From positions 1-41,399 of the forward strand of contig NZ_BONY01000081.1 in NCBI RefSeq assembly GCF_016862955.1: DNA of 41,399 nt, in the 5' to 3' direction. The DNA is from Rhizocola hellebori (GTDB taxonomy: Bacteria > Actinomycetota > Actinomycetes > Mycobacteriales > Micromonosporaceae). The position numbers were made by a program, and so were the translations under genes. The notes under the pieces are model-generated. The model did not search any database. It worked only from the letters and a program-made list of their open reading frames with translations, and had not been told where the DNA came from. Below are positions 1 to 9,884 of the stretch, piece by piece; the first letter of the stretch is position 1; every line of letters begins with the position of its first letter.

Positions 1-150
1 GACCGGCGCCACCAAGGGAGAACTCCAAGGCGGGCGGGAGCTGACGGCGACCTACCACGACGGACCGGCGCCACCAAGGGAGAACTCCAAGGCGGGCGGG
101 AGCTGACGGCGGGGGACCACGACGGAGCGGCGCAAAAAAGGAATTGTGGT
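1..150. repeat. 62-bp tandem direct repeat (two full units plus a degenerate third)
   Basis: Bases 1-49 recur identically at 63-111, so the period is 62 bp. The unit ends are also similar (positions 50-62 against 112-124, both ending in ACCACGACG). A third, degraded copy starts at 125 (GAGCGGCGCAAAAAAGG against GACCGGCGCCACCAAGG) and fades before the IclR stop codon at 151. Each unit holds a short inverted repeat, GGAGAACTCC. The array may continue left of the window. I see no convincing coding frame in it. Its function is unknown, and it is too short to say whether it is a terminator, an array or a duplication scar. Confidence 0.85.
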
Positions 151-936
151 TTAACCGGGCGCGTTGGCTAGTGCCTTGGCCAAGCCTTGCGCGGTTTGGC
201 TGAGCTGGCTGCGCAGTTGCGGGGCCTGTTTCATGAGATCGGCAGCAGGCAGGGCGAGTGCCACCACATAGCGCTGGTGCAGCTCGCCGGTGCCGATCAC
301 GCTGACGCCGGCGCAGGCCACCCCGGGCTTGAACTGTCCAATTTCGACCTGCATGCCGCGGCGCAGGCCGGCCGCGATGTCGGCTTCGAGGGCGCTCGGC
401 GAGCGCAGGGTGGCCTGGGTGAAGGCCCGCATCCCCTGCTCTTTGAGGTAATTGATCCGTTGCCGCGACTCCAGCGTGGCCAGCAGGGTCTTGCCGAGCG
501 CGGTCGCGTGGGCGCCGTCGTCGAACCCGGGAACCAGGTCTTCGAGGTAGGGAGACCGTGGCCCCTCGGCGGCGGCGGTGATGGCCACCCGGCCGCTGAC
601 AAACGTTGCCATGTAATGGCTGTAGCCGGTCTCGACGGCCGCTGCCCGCAACACCTCGCCCACCTCGGCGGGCCCGCGCATCGCGACGACCAGCTCCCGG
701 AAGCGGTCGGCCACGGCCAACCCGAGCATGTAACCGCCGTCCTCACGCCGCAGCACGTAGCCGGTGTGAGCCAAGGTGCGAAGCATGCGGTAGGCGGCGG
801 CGACGGTGATGTCGCAGCGCCGGGCGATCTGCTTGGTGGTCAACCCGGTGGGCGACTCGCCGACCACCTCCAGCACCTTCAGTGCCCGCGCCACGCTGCC
901 GACGAGGTCCGAAGGCGGAACAGCGGATTCCCTCAC
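151..936 (-). CDS. IclR family transcriptional regulator
   Basis: A 261-residue protein with the two-domain IclR plan. An N-terminal winged helix-turn-helix lies at about residues 12-75 (motifs GLTTKQIARRCDI and AAAYRMLRTLAHTGYV). It is followed by a C-terminal effector-binding domain of about 180 residues with the usual HATALGKTLLA segment. Length is normal for the family. The start is GTG at 936, preceded by GGGAGGTGCTGA, a good Shine-Dalgarno. The gene is in the same direction as the upstream nuo operon, but a 96-bp gap separates it from the prenyl synthase, so it may have its own promoter. An imperfect repeat ATGGT/ACCAT lies in that gap. Target and ligand cannot be told from the sequence. 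Confidence 0.9.
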   Translation of the reverse strand: MRESAVPPSDLVGSVARALKVLEVVGESPTGLTTKQIARRCDITVAAAYRMLRTLAHTGYVLRREDGGYMLGLAVADRFRELVVAMRGPAEVGEVLRAAAVETGYSHYMATFVSGRVAITAAAEGPRSPYLEDLVPGFDDGAHATALGKTLLATLESRQRINYLKEQGMRAFTQATLRSPSALEADIAAGLRRGMQVEIGQFKPGVACAGVSVIGTGELHQRYVVALALPAADLMKQAPQLRSQLSQTAQGLAKALANAPG

Positions 937-1032
937 TCAGCACCTCCCGCGCATGGTCGTCCTTTACCATATGCAAGGTGCACGCATGAGTGAAGGGGCA
1001 GAACAGTTGCTGAGGACCGGCAGAAAGAACTG

Positions 1033-2049
1033 TCAGCTGGTCCGATCAGCGACCACGTCGCACAGGGACTCGAGCGCGGCACGGGCCGGTATCTGCGGCA
1101 GACCCACCAGTTGACGGCGTGCCTGCTCGGCGTAACCGCGGACGGTTTCGCGCGCCTTCTTGAGCGCCGCGCTCTCCCTTAGCAGCTCAAGCGCCTCAGC
1201 GTGCAGGTCGTCATCGGTCACCGGACCATCGGCGAGGATCTGGCGCAACCGGGTCGCGGCCGGGTCACTGTCCGAACTGGACAGTGCGTAGAGCACGGGC
1301 AGGGTGGCCACGCCCTCCCGCAGATCAGTCCCGGGGGTCTTTCCAGAATCGGCCGAATCGCTGGAGATATCCAGCAGATCATCGGAAAGCTGGAAGGCTA
1401 ACCCGAGCGTCTCGGCGAAGGAAGCGACCGCCTCCGTGGTCTCTGTCGAAACGCCGGAGAACATGCCACCGAACCGGGCACAGGTGGCAAACAGCGAACC
1501 GGTCTTGTCGGCGAGCACGCGGAGGTGATGCTGCACCGGGTCGGCGTCGCGCGGGCCGACCGTCTCGGCGATCTGCCCCTGTACCAAACGGGCGAAGGTC
1601 TGCGCCTGAATGCGCACCGCATCCGGCCCGAGCCCGGCCGCAAGCTCGGCGGCACGGGCGAACAGGTAGTCACCGACCAGGATGGCCAAGGAGTTGCCCC
1701 AGCGCGCGTTGGCACTTGGCGCGCTGCGGCGCACCAGAGCCTCGTCCATCACATCGTCGTGGTAGAGCGTGGCGAGGTGGGTCAGCTCCAGCACCGTGGC
1801 CGCGTCGATCAGCTCATGGGCGGTGGGATCGCCGAAATTGGCGGTCACCGCAACCAGGATCGGCCGGAAACGCTTGCCCCCGGCCTGAAGCAGATGCTGT
1901 GAGGCCTCGGTGACATAGGGATCCGCGGTGGTGGCCGCCTCGTACAAGCGCTGCTCCACGGCGGCCAAAAGGGCCGCCACCGATGCCTCCAGGGCCGGAT
2001 CGGCGAACGAAAGTCCGGCTCGCGAAGCGGGAGCATTCACGCCGTTCAC
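1033..2049 (-). CDS. long-chain polyprenyl diphosphate synthase (menaquinone side chain)
   Basis: About 338 residues. It shows both aspartate-rich motifs of trans-isoprenyl diphosphate synthases: DDVMD (about residues 98-102) and DDLLD (about 223-227), plus GGKRFRP for substrate binding. The residue five positions before the first motif is Ala, a small side chain usually linked to longer products. The enzyme condenses isopentenyl diphosphate to make the prenyl tail, and its place directly after nuoN suggests the tail is for menaquinone. The start is uncertain: GTG at 2049 begins one base after the nuoN stop, GTG at 2040 is an alternative, and a TTG at 2061 would overlap nuoN by 11 bp. Product length (hepta-, octa- or nonaprenyl) cannot be read here. 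Confidence 0.88.
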   Translation of the reverse strand: MNGVNAPASRAGLSFADPALEASVAALLAAVEQRLYEAATTADPYVTEASQHLLQAGGKRFRPILVAVTANFGDPTAHELIDAATVLELTHLATLYHDDVMDEALVRRSAPSANARWGNSLAILVGDYLFARAAELAAGLGPDAVRIQAQTFARLVQGQIAETVGPRDADPVQHHLRVLADKTGSLFATCARFGGMFSGVSTETTEAVASFAETLGLAFQLSDDLLDISSDSADSGKTPGTDLREGVATLPVLYALSSSDSDPAATRLRQILADGPVTDDDLHAEALELLRESAALKKARETVRGYAEQARRQLVGLPQIPARAALESLCDVVADRTS

Positions 2050-2050
2050 A

Positions 2051-3595
2051 CTACCTAACAAAAGAACTCGCCTTCTCAGCCAGGTCCAGCAACGGCCCGG
2101 GCACCACGCCGAACACCAGGGTGGCCAGGGTGCCTATGCCCAGCGCTGTGCTGGTCAGACCGCCCGGAATGGACACGCTTGGAGTCGACTCGCCCGGCTC
2201 GGAGAGCCACATCATCACCACCACCCGAAGGTAGGGGAAGGCGAGGATGATGCTGGTGATCACACCGATAATGACCAACCAGGTCTGCCCGCCGTCGATC
2301 GCCGCGCCGAAGACGCTCAGTTTTGCAATAAAACCACTGGTCAACGGGATGCCGGCGAAGGCGAGCAGGATGAAGGTGAAGATCCCGGCGTAGAGCGGGG
2401 AGCGCGCGCCGAGACCGGCCCAGCGCGACAGGTGAGTTGCCTCACCGTCCGCGTCGCGTACCAGGCTGATCAGAGCAAACGCGGCGATCACCGTGAAGCC
2501 GTAGGCGACGAGATAGAACAGCACGCTGGTGAGGCCGAGCTGCTGACCGGCGATCACACCGATGAGGATGTACCCGGCATTGGCCACCGACGAGTAGGCG
2601 AGCAGCCGCTTGAGGTCGGTCTGGGTGACCGCCAGGATCGAGCCGACCAGCACCGTCAGCGCGGCGATCGCCCCGAGCACCGGCGTGAACTGCCAGCCGA
2701 GTCCGTCGAAGCCCACGTAGAGCACGCGCAGCAGACCACCGAAGGCGGCCACCTTGGTGCACGACGCCATGAAGGCGGTCACCGGGGTGGGGGCGCCCTG
2801 GTACACGTCGGGGGTCCACACGTGGAACGGGGCGGCCGCAACCTTGAACAGCAGTCCGATCGCGAGCAGCGCCAGCCCGATGATGAGCAGGAGGCTGTTG
2901 CCCTCGCCCAGCAGGGCCTCGGCATGGATGGCTTTGAAGTCGACGGCCTTGGCGAAGCCGTAAACCATCGCGACGCCGAACAGGAAGAACGCGGACGCGT
3001 AGGCGCCGAGCAGGAAGTACTTGAGCGCCGACTCCTGTGACAGCAGGCGCTTGCGCCGGGCCAGCGCGCAAAGCAGGTAGAGCGGCAGCGAGAAGACCTC
3101 GAGGGCGACAAACATGGTCAGCAGGTCGTTCGCGCTGACGAACAGCAGCATCCCGGAGAGGGAGAACAACGCCAGCGGAAAGGTTTCGGTCGAGCCGAGC
3201 TCGCGGCCGGTCTGCTCCCGGTCGCGTTCGGAGCCCACCGTCACCGCGGCCTGCGCCACAAACGGCCCGCCGAACTCCAGCGAACGCTCGCCGAACAGCA
3301 GCAGCGCCACAAACCCGAGCACGATCAGCGCGCCCTGCAGGAACAGCGCCGCGTGGTCAATCATGATCGCGCCGCCCGCGGTGAGCGCCTTCGACGCCAC
3401 CACCTCGCCGGACTGCTTGACCACGAAGAACATCGCCACCGCCAGCGCGACGATGCTCAGCACCAGCTGGATTATGTTGCGGAACCTGCGCGGGACGAGG
3501 GCTTCGATAATCACGCCGAGGCACGCCGCCACGAACAGCGCCAGCATCGGCAGCAGCGCCACATAGTCCATGTCAGGAAGCTTGAGCTTGTCCAT
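2051..3595 (-). CDS. nuoN: NADH-quinone oxidoreductase subunit N
   Basis: A 514-residue polytopic membrane protein, one of the three antiporter-like proton-pumping subunits of complex I. It is hydrophobic nearly throughout (about 14 helices expected). It contains the conserved core KYFLLGAYASAFFLFG and the FKVAAAPFHVWTPDVYQGAP segment, with the lysine and proline-rich broken helix used in proton transfer. ATG start at 3595, three bases after the nuoM stop (TAG at 3599-3601). It is the last nuo gene, directly followed by the prenyl synthase. A long loop around residues 100-135 before the core is common in actinobacterial NuoN. Confidence 0.97.
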   Translation of the reverse strand: MDKLKLPDMDYVALLPMLALFVAACLGVIIEALVPRRFRNIIQLVLSIVALAVAMFFVVKQSGEVVASKALTAGGAIMIDHAALFLQGALIVLGFVALLLFGERSLEFGGPFVAQAAVTVGSERDREQTGRELGSTETFPLALFSLSGMLLFVSANDLLTMFVALEVFSLPLYLLCALARRKRLLSQESALKYFLLGAYASAFFLFGVAMVYGFAKAVDFKAIHAEALLGEGNSLLLIIGLALLAIGLLFKVAAAPFHVWTPDVYQGAPTPVTAFMASCTKVAAFGGLLRVLYVGFDGLGWQFTPVLGAIAALTVLVGSILAVTQTDLKRLLAYSSVANAGYILIGVIAGQQLGLTSVLFYLVAYGFTVIAAFALISLVRDADGEATHLSRWAGLGARSPLYAGIFTFILLAFAGIPLTSGFIAKLSVFGAAIDGGQTWLVIIGVITSIILAFPYLRVVVMMWLSEPGESTPSVSIPGGLTSTALGIGTLATLVFGVVPGPLLDLAEKASSFVR

Positions 3596-3598
3596 CGC

Positions 3599-5110
3599 CT
3601 ATTTACCTGCCTCTACGACCTGAACTTCGGTGAGCGTCGCCTCGACCGCCGGGTTGATCACGTCGAGCACGGGTTTGGGATAGAAGCCCAATGCCAGCAG
3701 CAGCACGATGAGCGGGGCCACCACCACCATCTCGCGCTTGGAGATGTCCCGGGACATTCCGTCCACAGTGGACAGTGTGGGATTGAGCGTGCCCTGGGTG
3801 GTCCGCTGGATCATCCACAGCACGTAGCAGGCCGCCAGGATGATGCCAACCGTGGCGATCACCGCCACCGTCTGGTTGACCGTGAAAACGCCAAGCAGCA
3901 CAAGGAATTCGCTGACGAACGGGGCGAGGCCCGGCAGCGCCAGCGACGCCATGCCCGCGAAGAAGAACACCCCGGCCAGGAGCGGTACCAGCTTGCCCGC
4001 GCCACCGAAGTCGGTGACCAGGGTGCTTCCCCGGCGTACCACGAACATGCCCACCACGAGGAAGAGCAGGCCCGTGGCCAGACCGTGGTTCACCATGTAC
4101 AGCACCGCGCCGCTGCCCGCCTGAAGGGTGAAGGCGAAGATGCCGATGCCGATGAAGCCGAAGTGGGCAATCGAGGTGTAGCTGATGAGGCGCTTCAAAT
4201 CGTTCTGCCCCACCGCAAGCAACGCCGCGTAGATGATGCCGACCAGCGACAGCGCGATGGCCAACGGCGCGAAGTAACGCGACGCATCCGGGAACAGCGA
4301 AAGACAGTAGCGCAGGATGCCGAAGGTACCGACCTTGTCCATCACGCCGACCAGAAGCGCGGCGGCGCCGGCCGGAGCCGCGCCACCCGCGTCGGGAAGC
4401 CAGGTGTGGAACGGGAAGAACGGCGCCTTGATGGCAAAGGCGAGGAAGAAGCCTAAGAACAGCCAGCGCTCCACGCCGGTGGACATATCTGCGTTCACCA
4501 GCGACGCCCACTCGAAGGTCTTGCCGCCCACCACCCAGAGGCCGATCACAGCGGCCAGCATGATCAGACCGCCGACCAATGAGTAGAGGAAGAACTTGAC
4601 CGCGGCGTATTGCCGTTGCTTGGTCGGCACATCCTGGCCGAACGAGCCGATAAGGAAGTACATCGGCACGAGCATGACCTCGAAGAAGACGTAGAACAGC
4701 AACACGTCGGCGGCGGTGAAGGTGCCGATCATGGTGCCCTCAAGGGCGAGGATCAGCGCGAAGTAGGCCGGAACGCTGCGCTTGCCGCTGTTGTCGAGGT
4801 CCTTCCAGCTGGCCAGGACCACAATGGGCACAAGCAACGCGGTCAGCGCGATCATCACCAGCGAGATGCCGTCAACGGCGAAGGTGAATCTGGCGTCCCA
4901 GGCCGGAATCCAGGTGTAGGACTCCTGAAGCTGAAGGCGCGCCTTGCTGCCGGCGTCGAAGGCGAACCAGGTCGCCACCGCCAGCCCGAACACCACCAGC
5001 GAGAACGCGAGCGTCAGCAGCTTGGCCAGCTCAGGCTTGGAACGCGGCACGAAGGCCACGACCAGTGCTCCGATCAGGGGCACAACGGTGATAAGCGAAA
5101 GGTATTTCAT
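3599..5110 (-). CDS. nuoM: NADH-quinone oxidoreductase subunit M
   Basis: A 503-residue antiporter-like membrane subunit of complex I. Diagnostic segments are FFEVMLVPMYFLIG with the membrane glutamate, KFFLYSLVGGLIMLAAV, the FAIKAPFFPFHTWLPDA broken-helix motif, and NDLKRLISYTSIAHFGF. The ATG at 5110 overlaps the nuoL stop by 4 bp (ATGA), so translation is probably coupled. Together with NuoL and NuoN it forms the distal proton-pumping arm. Confidence 0.97.
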   Translation of the reverse strand: MKYLSLITVVPLIGALVVAFVPRSKPELAKLLTLAFSLVVFGLAVATWFAFDAGSKARLQLQESYTWIPAWDARFTFAVDGISLVMIALTALLVPIVVLASWKDLDNSGKRSVPAYFALILALEGTMIGTFTAADVLLFYVFFEVMLVPMYFLIGSFGQDVPTKQRQYAAVKFFLYSLVGGLIMLAAVIGLWVVGGKTFEWASLVNADMSTGVERWLFLGFFLAFAIKAPFFPFHTWLPDAGGAAPAGAAALLVGVMDKVGTFGILRYCLSLFPDASRYFAPLAIALSLVGIIYAALLAVGQNDLKRLISYTSIAHFGFIGIGIFAFTLQAGSGAVLYMVNHGLATGLLFLVVGMFVVRRGSTLVTDFGGAGKLVPLLAGVFFFAGMASLALPGLAPFVSEFLVLLGVFTVNQTVAVIATVGIILAACYVLWMIQRTTQGTLNPTLSTVDGMSRDISKREMVVVAPLIVLLLALGFYPKPVLDVINPAVEATLTEVQVVEAGK

Positions 5111-6984
5111 CCGAGCCTCACTGCCAGAAGAGCGCCGAGCACCAGCACGCCGCCCAAGAGCATGGAAAGGGCATAGGAGCGCACGAAACCGGTCTGCAGC
5201 CGGCGCATCCGGCCAGAGCCGCCGCCGACCAGGGCCGCGAGCCCGTTGACCACACCGTCGACGCCCTTGTTGTCCACATAGACCAGAGCCCGCGTCAGCC
5301 AGCGGCCGGGCTTTTCGAAGACCACCTCGTTGAAGGCGTCCGTGTACAGGTTGTTGCGCGCGGCGGTGACGACGACCCCGGCCGGTTCCGGCTCAAGGGC
5401 GGTACCGCGTCCGAAGATCGCCCAGGCGAGACCCGCGCCGAGCACCGCGAACGCCACACCCAGCACACTGATCAGCCAGTGCGGCATGACCGGCTCGTAC
5501 TCCGGCACGTTCTCCACGCCGGCGAAGACCGGGTTCAGCCAGTCGACGACGCTGGTGTGCATCAGGTACCCGGCGACGACCGAGCCGATGGCGAGGAACA
5601 CCAACGGAATCCACATCACCGGCGGCGACTCGTGCGGGTGCTGCCCCTCGGTCCAGCGCTTCGGGCCGTGGAAGGTGAGCACGAAGAGGCGCGTCATGTA
5701 GAAGGCGGTCAGCAGCGCGCCGAGCAAGGCCGCCCAGCCGAACAGCCACGACGTCCAGTCGCCGCGCTCGAAAGCGGCCGCGATGATCGGCTCCTTGGTG
5801 AAGTAGCCGCTCAGCGGCGGAATGCCGATGATCGCCAGCCAGCCCATCATGAACGTGAGCCAGGTGATCTTCATGTACTTCGACAGCGCGCCAAACCGGC
5901 GGATGTCCACCTGATCCTTCATGCCGTGCATGACCGAGCCGGCCCCGAGGAACATGTTGGCCTTGAAGAAGCCGTGCGCCAGCAGGTGGATGATGGCCAG
6001 CGCGTAGGCGCCGCCCCCCAGCCCGACGCCCAGGAACATGTAACCGATCTGGGAAACCGTGGACCAGGCCAGTACCCGCTTGATGTCGTCCTTGGCGCAG
6101 CCGATGATGCAGCCCAGCAACAGGGTGATGGTGCCGACGCTGACGACGATCAGCTGCAGCGTGGTGTTGGCCGAGAACACCGGGTTGGACCGGGCGATCA
6201 CATAGACGCCGGCGGTCACCATCGTTGCCGCATGGATCAGAGCCGAGACCGGGGTCGGGCCCTCCATCGCGTCGGGCAACCAGGCCTGAAGCGGGAACTG
6301 GCCGGACTTGCCGCAGGCGCCCAGCAGCAACAGCAACCCGAGGATCAGCATGGTGTTGGCGCTGAGCGAACCCACCCGCTCGAAGACCTGACCGTAGTTC
6401 ACGGTGTTCAGGTAGGCGAACATGAGGAAGATCGCCAAAATAAAACCGGCGTCGCCGACCCGGTTCATGATGAAGGCCTTCTTACCGGCCGTGGCGGCCG
6501 ATGGCCGGGTGTACCAGAACGAGATCAGCAGGTAGGAGGCGAGACCCACGCCCTCCCAGCCGAGGTAGAGCATCACGTAGTTGTTGCCCAGTACCAGAAG
6601 CAGCATCGCCGTGATGAAGAGGTTGAAGTAGCCGAAGAAGGTGACCCGGCGCTCGTCGTGGGCCATGTAGCCCACCGCGTAAAGGTGGATCAGCGAGCCG
6701 ACGCCGGTGATGAGCAGGACGAAGACCGCGGTCAGCGGGTCGAACATCAGCCCGAACGAGACCTGCAGATCGCCGACGGGGATGAAGCTCCACAGGTTCT
6801 GCTCGGTCACGCGCGGGTTGAGGTCGCGCAACTGGAAGAACATGATCAGGCCGAGCACGAACGAGATCGCGGGGGCGATCACGCCAAGCCACGGCCCCCA
6901 CTTGAGCGCCCGCTTGCCGGAAAGCAACAGGATGGTCGCGCTGGCCGCCGGAATAGCGAAGAGCAGCCACAGATTAGAAAGCAT
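5107..6984 (-). CDS. nuoL: NADH-quinone oxidoreductase subunit L
   Basis: A 625-residue membrane subunit at the tip of the complex I arm. The family signatures are present: LYLGWEGVGLASYLLISFWY, KKAFIMNRVGDAGF, SGQFPLQAWLPDAMEGPTP and DDIKRVLAWSTVSQIGYM. The C-terminal part is expected to hold the long amphipathic lateral helix, and the last segment (LGGVLVLGALLAVRLG) looks like the anchoring transmembrane helix. ATG start at 6984, seven bases after nuoK. Length is normal for the family. Confidence 0.97.
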   Translation of the reverse strand: MLSNLWLLFAIPAASATILLLSGKRALKWGPWLGVIAPAISFVLGLIMFFQLRDLNPRVTEQNLWSFIPVGDLQVSFGLMFDPLTAVFVLLITGVGSLIHLYAVGYMAHDERRVTFFGYFNLFITAMLLLVLGNNYVMLYLGWEGVGLASYLLISFWYTRPSAATAGKKAFIMNRVGDAGFILAIFLMFAYLNTVNYGQVFERVGSLSANTMLILGLLLLLGACGKSGQFPLQAWLPDAMEGPTPVSALIHAATMVTAGVYVIARSNPVFSANTTLQLIVVSVGTITLLLGCIIGCAKDDIKRVLAWSTVSQIGYMFLGVGLGGGAYALAIIHLLAHGFFKANMFLGAGSVMHGMKDQVDIRRFGALSKYMKITWLTFMMGWLAIIGIPPLSGYFTKEPIIAAAFERGDWTSWLFGWAALLGALLTAFYMTRLFVLTFHGPKRWTEGQHPHESPPVMWIPLVFLAIGSVVAGYLMHTSVVDWLNPVFAGVENVPEYEPVMPHWLISVLGVAFAVLGAGLAWAIFGRGTALEPEPAGVVVTAARNNLYTDAFNEVVFEKPGRWLTRALVYVDNKGVDGVVNGLAALVGGGSGRMRRLQTGFVRSYALSMLLGGVLVLGALLAVRLG

Positions 6985-6991
6985 GTCGTCC

Positions 6992-7291
6992 TCAGTACTT
7001 CAGCAGGTTCGCGTCATCGACGCTGGCAGAGCGCCGAGTCCGGAAGATCAACATGATGATGGCCAGTCCGATCACGACCTCGGCTGCGGCGACGACCATG
7101 ACGAAGAAAGCCATGATCTGCCCATCGAGAGTGCCGTTGATCCGGCTGAAGGTGACCAGCGCCAGGTTGGCCGCGTTGAGCATCAGCTCGATGCACATGA
7201 AAAGCACGATGGCGTTGCGCCGGATCAGCACCCCGACCGCCCCGACGCTGAACAGGATCGCCGACAAAACGATGTACCACATTGGCGTCAT
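6992..7291 (-). CDS. nuoK: NADH-quinone oxidoreductase subunit K
   Basis: A 99-residue protein with three transmembrane segments, the normal size. Two membrane glutamates are visible, in [16 protein letters not shown] and in [18 protein letters not shown]. In characterised complex I these belong to the central proton-conducting axis. The ATG at 7291 overlaps the nuoJ stop by 4 bp (ATGA). Confidence 0.97.
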   Translation of the reverse strand: MTPMWYIVLSAILFSVGAVGVLIRRNAIVLFMCIELMLNAANLALVTFSRINGTLDGQIMAFFVMVVAAAEVVIGLAIIMLIFRTRRSASVDDANLLKY

Positions 7292-8046
7292 GACTGGTGT
7301 CCCCCGGTGAGGGTGTGCTTGTCGGCCTTCTCCGCCGGCTCAAGCTCGCGTAGCGGCAGGATCGGGGAGATGCTGCGCTGGGCCGGATTTCCGTCGGGCA
7401 GCTTCGCCGGCGTGGCCACCGAGTTGGAGGTGGCGTAGACGCCGGGACCCGGCTTCGGACCCGGGTAGTTGCCCGGCAGGAAGCGCTCTTTCATCATCGC
7501 CGCCTGACCGATGCGCTCGTCCTTGCGCCGCTCCACGTGCGCCAGGATCATCGCGCCCACCGCCGCCGAGATCAGCAATGCGCTGGTCACTTCGAAGGCC
7601 CAGACGTACTTGGTGAAAATCAGGCTGGCCAGCCCCTGCACGTTGCCGTTCTTGTTGGCTTCCGCCAGCCCGACCGGGGTCAGGTCGACCGTCCCGCGGT
7701 AAAGCCCGGTGCCCAGCAGGACCCCGAGGCCGACGCCGAGCGCGATGGCGGCGACCTTCTGACCTCGCAACGTTTCGATCACCGAGTCGGAGGCGTCGCG
7801 GCCCACCAGCATCAGCACGAAGAGGAACAGCATCATGATGGCGCCGGTGTAGACGATGATCTGCACCATGCCGATGAACGGCCCGGCCTGCACGATGTAG
7901 AAGACACCGAGGCTGAGCATGGTCAGCACCAGCCAGAGTGCGGAGTGCACGGCGTTGCGGGCCATCACCATCCCCAGCGCGCCGATCACCGCGATCGGCG
8001 CGAGGATGTAGAAGACGACCTGCTCGCCCCACGATACGTCGATCAT
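7288..8046 (-). CDS. nuoJ: NADH-quinone oxidoreductase subunit J
   Basis: A 252-residue membrane subunit with about five helices, including the conserved [19 protein letters not shown] segment whose pi-bulge helix takes part in coupling. I start it at the ATG at 8046 ([13 protein letters not shown]), which overlaps the nuoI stop by 4 bp. The reading frame stays open further upstream, but that stretch lies inside nuoI and is not conserved-looking. The hydrophilic C-terminal tail of about 80 residues is longer than in enterobacterial NuoJ and is common in actinobacteria. Confidence 0.95.
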   Translation of the reverse strand: MIDVSWGEQVVFYILAPIAVIGALGMVMARNAVHSALWLVLTMLSLGVFYIVQAGPFIGMVQIIVYTGAIMMLFLFVLMLVGRDASDSVIETLRGQKVAAIALGVGLGVLLGTGLYRGTVDLTPVGLAEANKNGNVQGLASLIFTKYVWAFEVTSALLISAAVGAMILAHVERRKDERIGQAAMMKERFLPGNYPGPKPGPGVYATSNSVATPAKLPDGNPAQRSISPILPLRELEPAEKADKHTLTGGHQS

Positions 8047-8573
8047 GAGCGCGTCTCCGCTCCAGCCGAGGTACCCGGGTTGGTCAGCGCTCCCAGGTAG
8101 TAGTCCTTGTCCGTGTCGCCCAGCCGCATCGGATGCGGCGGCTGCTCCATACCCGGCAGCAGCGGGGCGAGGAGCATTTCCTTGGTGAAGATGAGGTCCT
8201 TGCGGTTGTCGCGGGCCAGCTCGTACTCGTTGCTCATGGTCAGCGAGCGGGTCGGGCAAGCCTCGATGCACAGACCACAGAAGATGCAGCGCGCGTAGTT
8301 GATCTGATAAACGGACGCGTAGCGCTCACCCGGGGAGTAGCGGGCATCTTCGGTGTTGTCGCCACCCTCCACATAGATGGCGTCGGCCGGGCAGGCCCAC
8401 GCGCACAGCTCGCAACCGATGCACTTCTCCAGCCCGTCGGGGTGACGGTTGAGGATGTGCCGGCCGTGGTAGCGCGGTTTGGTCGGGTCCGGCTTTTCCG
8501 GGTACTTCGTGGTGACCGTCTTTTTGAACATGTGCGAGAAGGTCACGCCGAAGCCCTTGACTGATTCAAGCAT
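8043..8573 (-). CDS. nuoI: NADH-quinone oxidoreductase subunit I (two 4Fe-4S ferredoxin domain)
   Basis: 176 residues with two classical 4Fe-4S motifs: Cys51, 54, 57 and 61 ([12 protein letters not shown]) and Cys96, 99, 102 and 106 ([12 protein letters not shown]). These hold clusters N6a and N6b, which relay electrons from NuoG to the N2 cluster in NuoB. The ATG at 8573 lies three bases after the nuoH stop, and the end overlaps nuoJ. Length is normal. Confidence 0.97.
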   Translation of the reverse strand: MLESVKGFGVTFSHMFKKTVTTKYPEKPDPTKPRYHGRHILNRHPDGLEKCIGCELCAWACPADAIYVEGGDNTEDARYSPGERYASVYQINYARCIFCGLCIEACPTRSLTMSNEYELARDNRKDLIFTKEMLLAPLLPGMEQPPHPMRLGDTDKDYYLGALTNPGTSAGAETRS

Positions 8574-8576
8574 GGC

Positions 8577-9884
8577 TTACTGCACCGGCTCTCTGTCTGC
8601 AGTGATTCGCTTCGCCCGCGGGCTGACCGGGACCTGAAGGTCGATCGGTGGCAACGGGAAGCTGCCCTCCGGCCGCTGCGCGACCTCCTCCTCAAGGGGC
8701 AGCTTGGGAGCTGGTCTCTTCCTCGGCCACAACAGAATCGCGAGGAGGATCACCGCGAACCCGCCGATCCACAACCCGCGCTGCCAACCGGGCAGGTTCT
8801 CGTTGTTCATGGTCTTGAATCCGGCCAGCGCCAGAATCCAGATCAGGCTCGCCGGGATCAGCACCTTCCAGCCGAAGCGCATGAACTGGTCGTAGCGAAG
8901 CCGCGGCAGCGTTCCGCGCAGCCACACGAAGACGAACAGCAGGATCAGGAGCTTGATGGTGAACCACAGCAGCGGCCACCAGCCCTGGTTGACCCACGGG
9001 CCGAGCTGGGTGATCGGCCACGGCGCCCGCCAGCCGCCGAGGAACAGCGTGGTCGCCAGCGCGGAGACGGTCACCATGTTGATGTATTCGGCGAGGAAGA
9101 ACAGTGCGAACTTCAGCGACGAGTACTCGGTGTGGAAACCACCGACCAGCTCGGACTCGGCCTCGGGAAGGTCGAACGGAGCTCGGTTGGTCTCACCCAC
9201 GGCCGAGATCGCGTAGATGACGAAGCTGGGCAGGAGCAAAAGCACGTACCAGCCCGGGTACGTGAACTCGAAGCCGAACAGTTCCCCCTGGCCGCCCTTC
9301 GCCTGCGCGTTGACGATCTCGGAGGTGCTCATCGTGCCGGCCATCATGAAGACCGCCACGATGGACAGCCCCATCGCGACCTCGTACGAAATCATCTGCG
9401 CGCTGGACCGAAGCCCACCCAGCAGCGGGTAGGTCGAGCCGGAGGCCCAACCACTGAGCACGATGCCGTAGATACCCAGGCCCGAGCACGCCAGCACCAG
9501 CAGCACCGCCACCGGAATGTCGGTCAGCTGCAACGGCGTCTTCTGCCCGAAGATCGAGACGAAGGGCCCGAACGGGATGATGGCGAAGGCGGTGAAGGCA
9601 CAGACCGTGGAAATCACCGGCGCCAGGAAGAAGACCACCCTGTCCGCCTTGAGCGGCATGATGTCTTCCTTGAACGCCAGCTTCAGCCCATCGGCGAGCG
9701 ATTGCAGCAGGCCGAACGGCCCGTGCCGGTTGGGTCCCGGGCGCACCTGCATCCGGGCCACCACCTTGCGCTCGTACCAGATGGTGAAAAGCGTCATCAC
9801 CACAAGGAAGACGAAGACGCCAACCACCTTGAGCGCGACTATCCAGCCGTTGTCATGGCCGAAGTCGGCAAGAGTGGGATTCAC
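8577..9884 (-). CDS. nuoH: NADH-quinone oxidoreductase subunit H
   Basis: A 435-residue membrane subunit that forms the quinone-chamber heel of complex I. Conserved parts are [32 protein letters not shown], and the loop [20 protein letters not shown], whose acidic residues couple quinone chemistry to pumping. The start is GTG at 9884, in a GTGA overlap with the nuoG stop. The polar C-terminal extension of about 60 residues, rich in Pro and Lys/Arg, is typical of actinobacterial NuoH. Confidence 0.97.
   Translation of the reverse strand: MNPTLADFGHDNGWIVALKVVGVFVFLVVMTLFTIWYERKVVARMQVRPGPNRHGPFGLLQSLADGLKLAFKEDIMPLKADRVVFFLAPVISTVCAFTAFAIIPFGPFVSIFGQKTPLQLTDIPVAVLLVLACSGLGIYGIVLSGWASGSTYPLLGGLRSSAQMISYEVAMGLSIVAVFMMAGTMSTSEIVNAQAKGGQGELFGFEFTYPGWYVLLLLPSFVIYAISAVGETNRAPFDLPEAESELVGGFHTEYSSLKFALFFLAEYINMVTVSALATTLFLGGWRAPWPITQLGPWVNQGWWPLLWFTIKLLILLFVFVWLRGTLPRLRYDQFMRFGWKVLIPASLIWILALAGFKTMNNENLPGWQRGLWIGGFAVILLAILLWPRKRPAPKLPLEEEVAQRPEGSFPLPPIDLQVPVSPRAKRITADREPVQ

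Noticed and set aside
1-150. CRISPR array
   Set aside because: The repeat unit is 62 bp with almost identical contents throughout. There are no unique spacers of constant length and no cas genes.
5479-7056. A 525-codon plus-strand frame opposite nuoL
   Set aside because: It mirrors nuoL, is extremely rich in Asp, Gln, Arg and His with no recognisable domain, and has no ribosome binding site. The same holds for long frames opposite menJ, nuoG, mqnC and the MFS gene.
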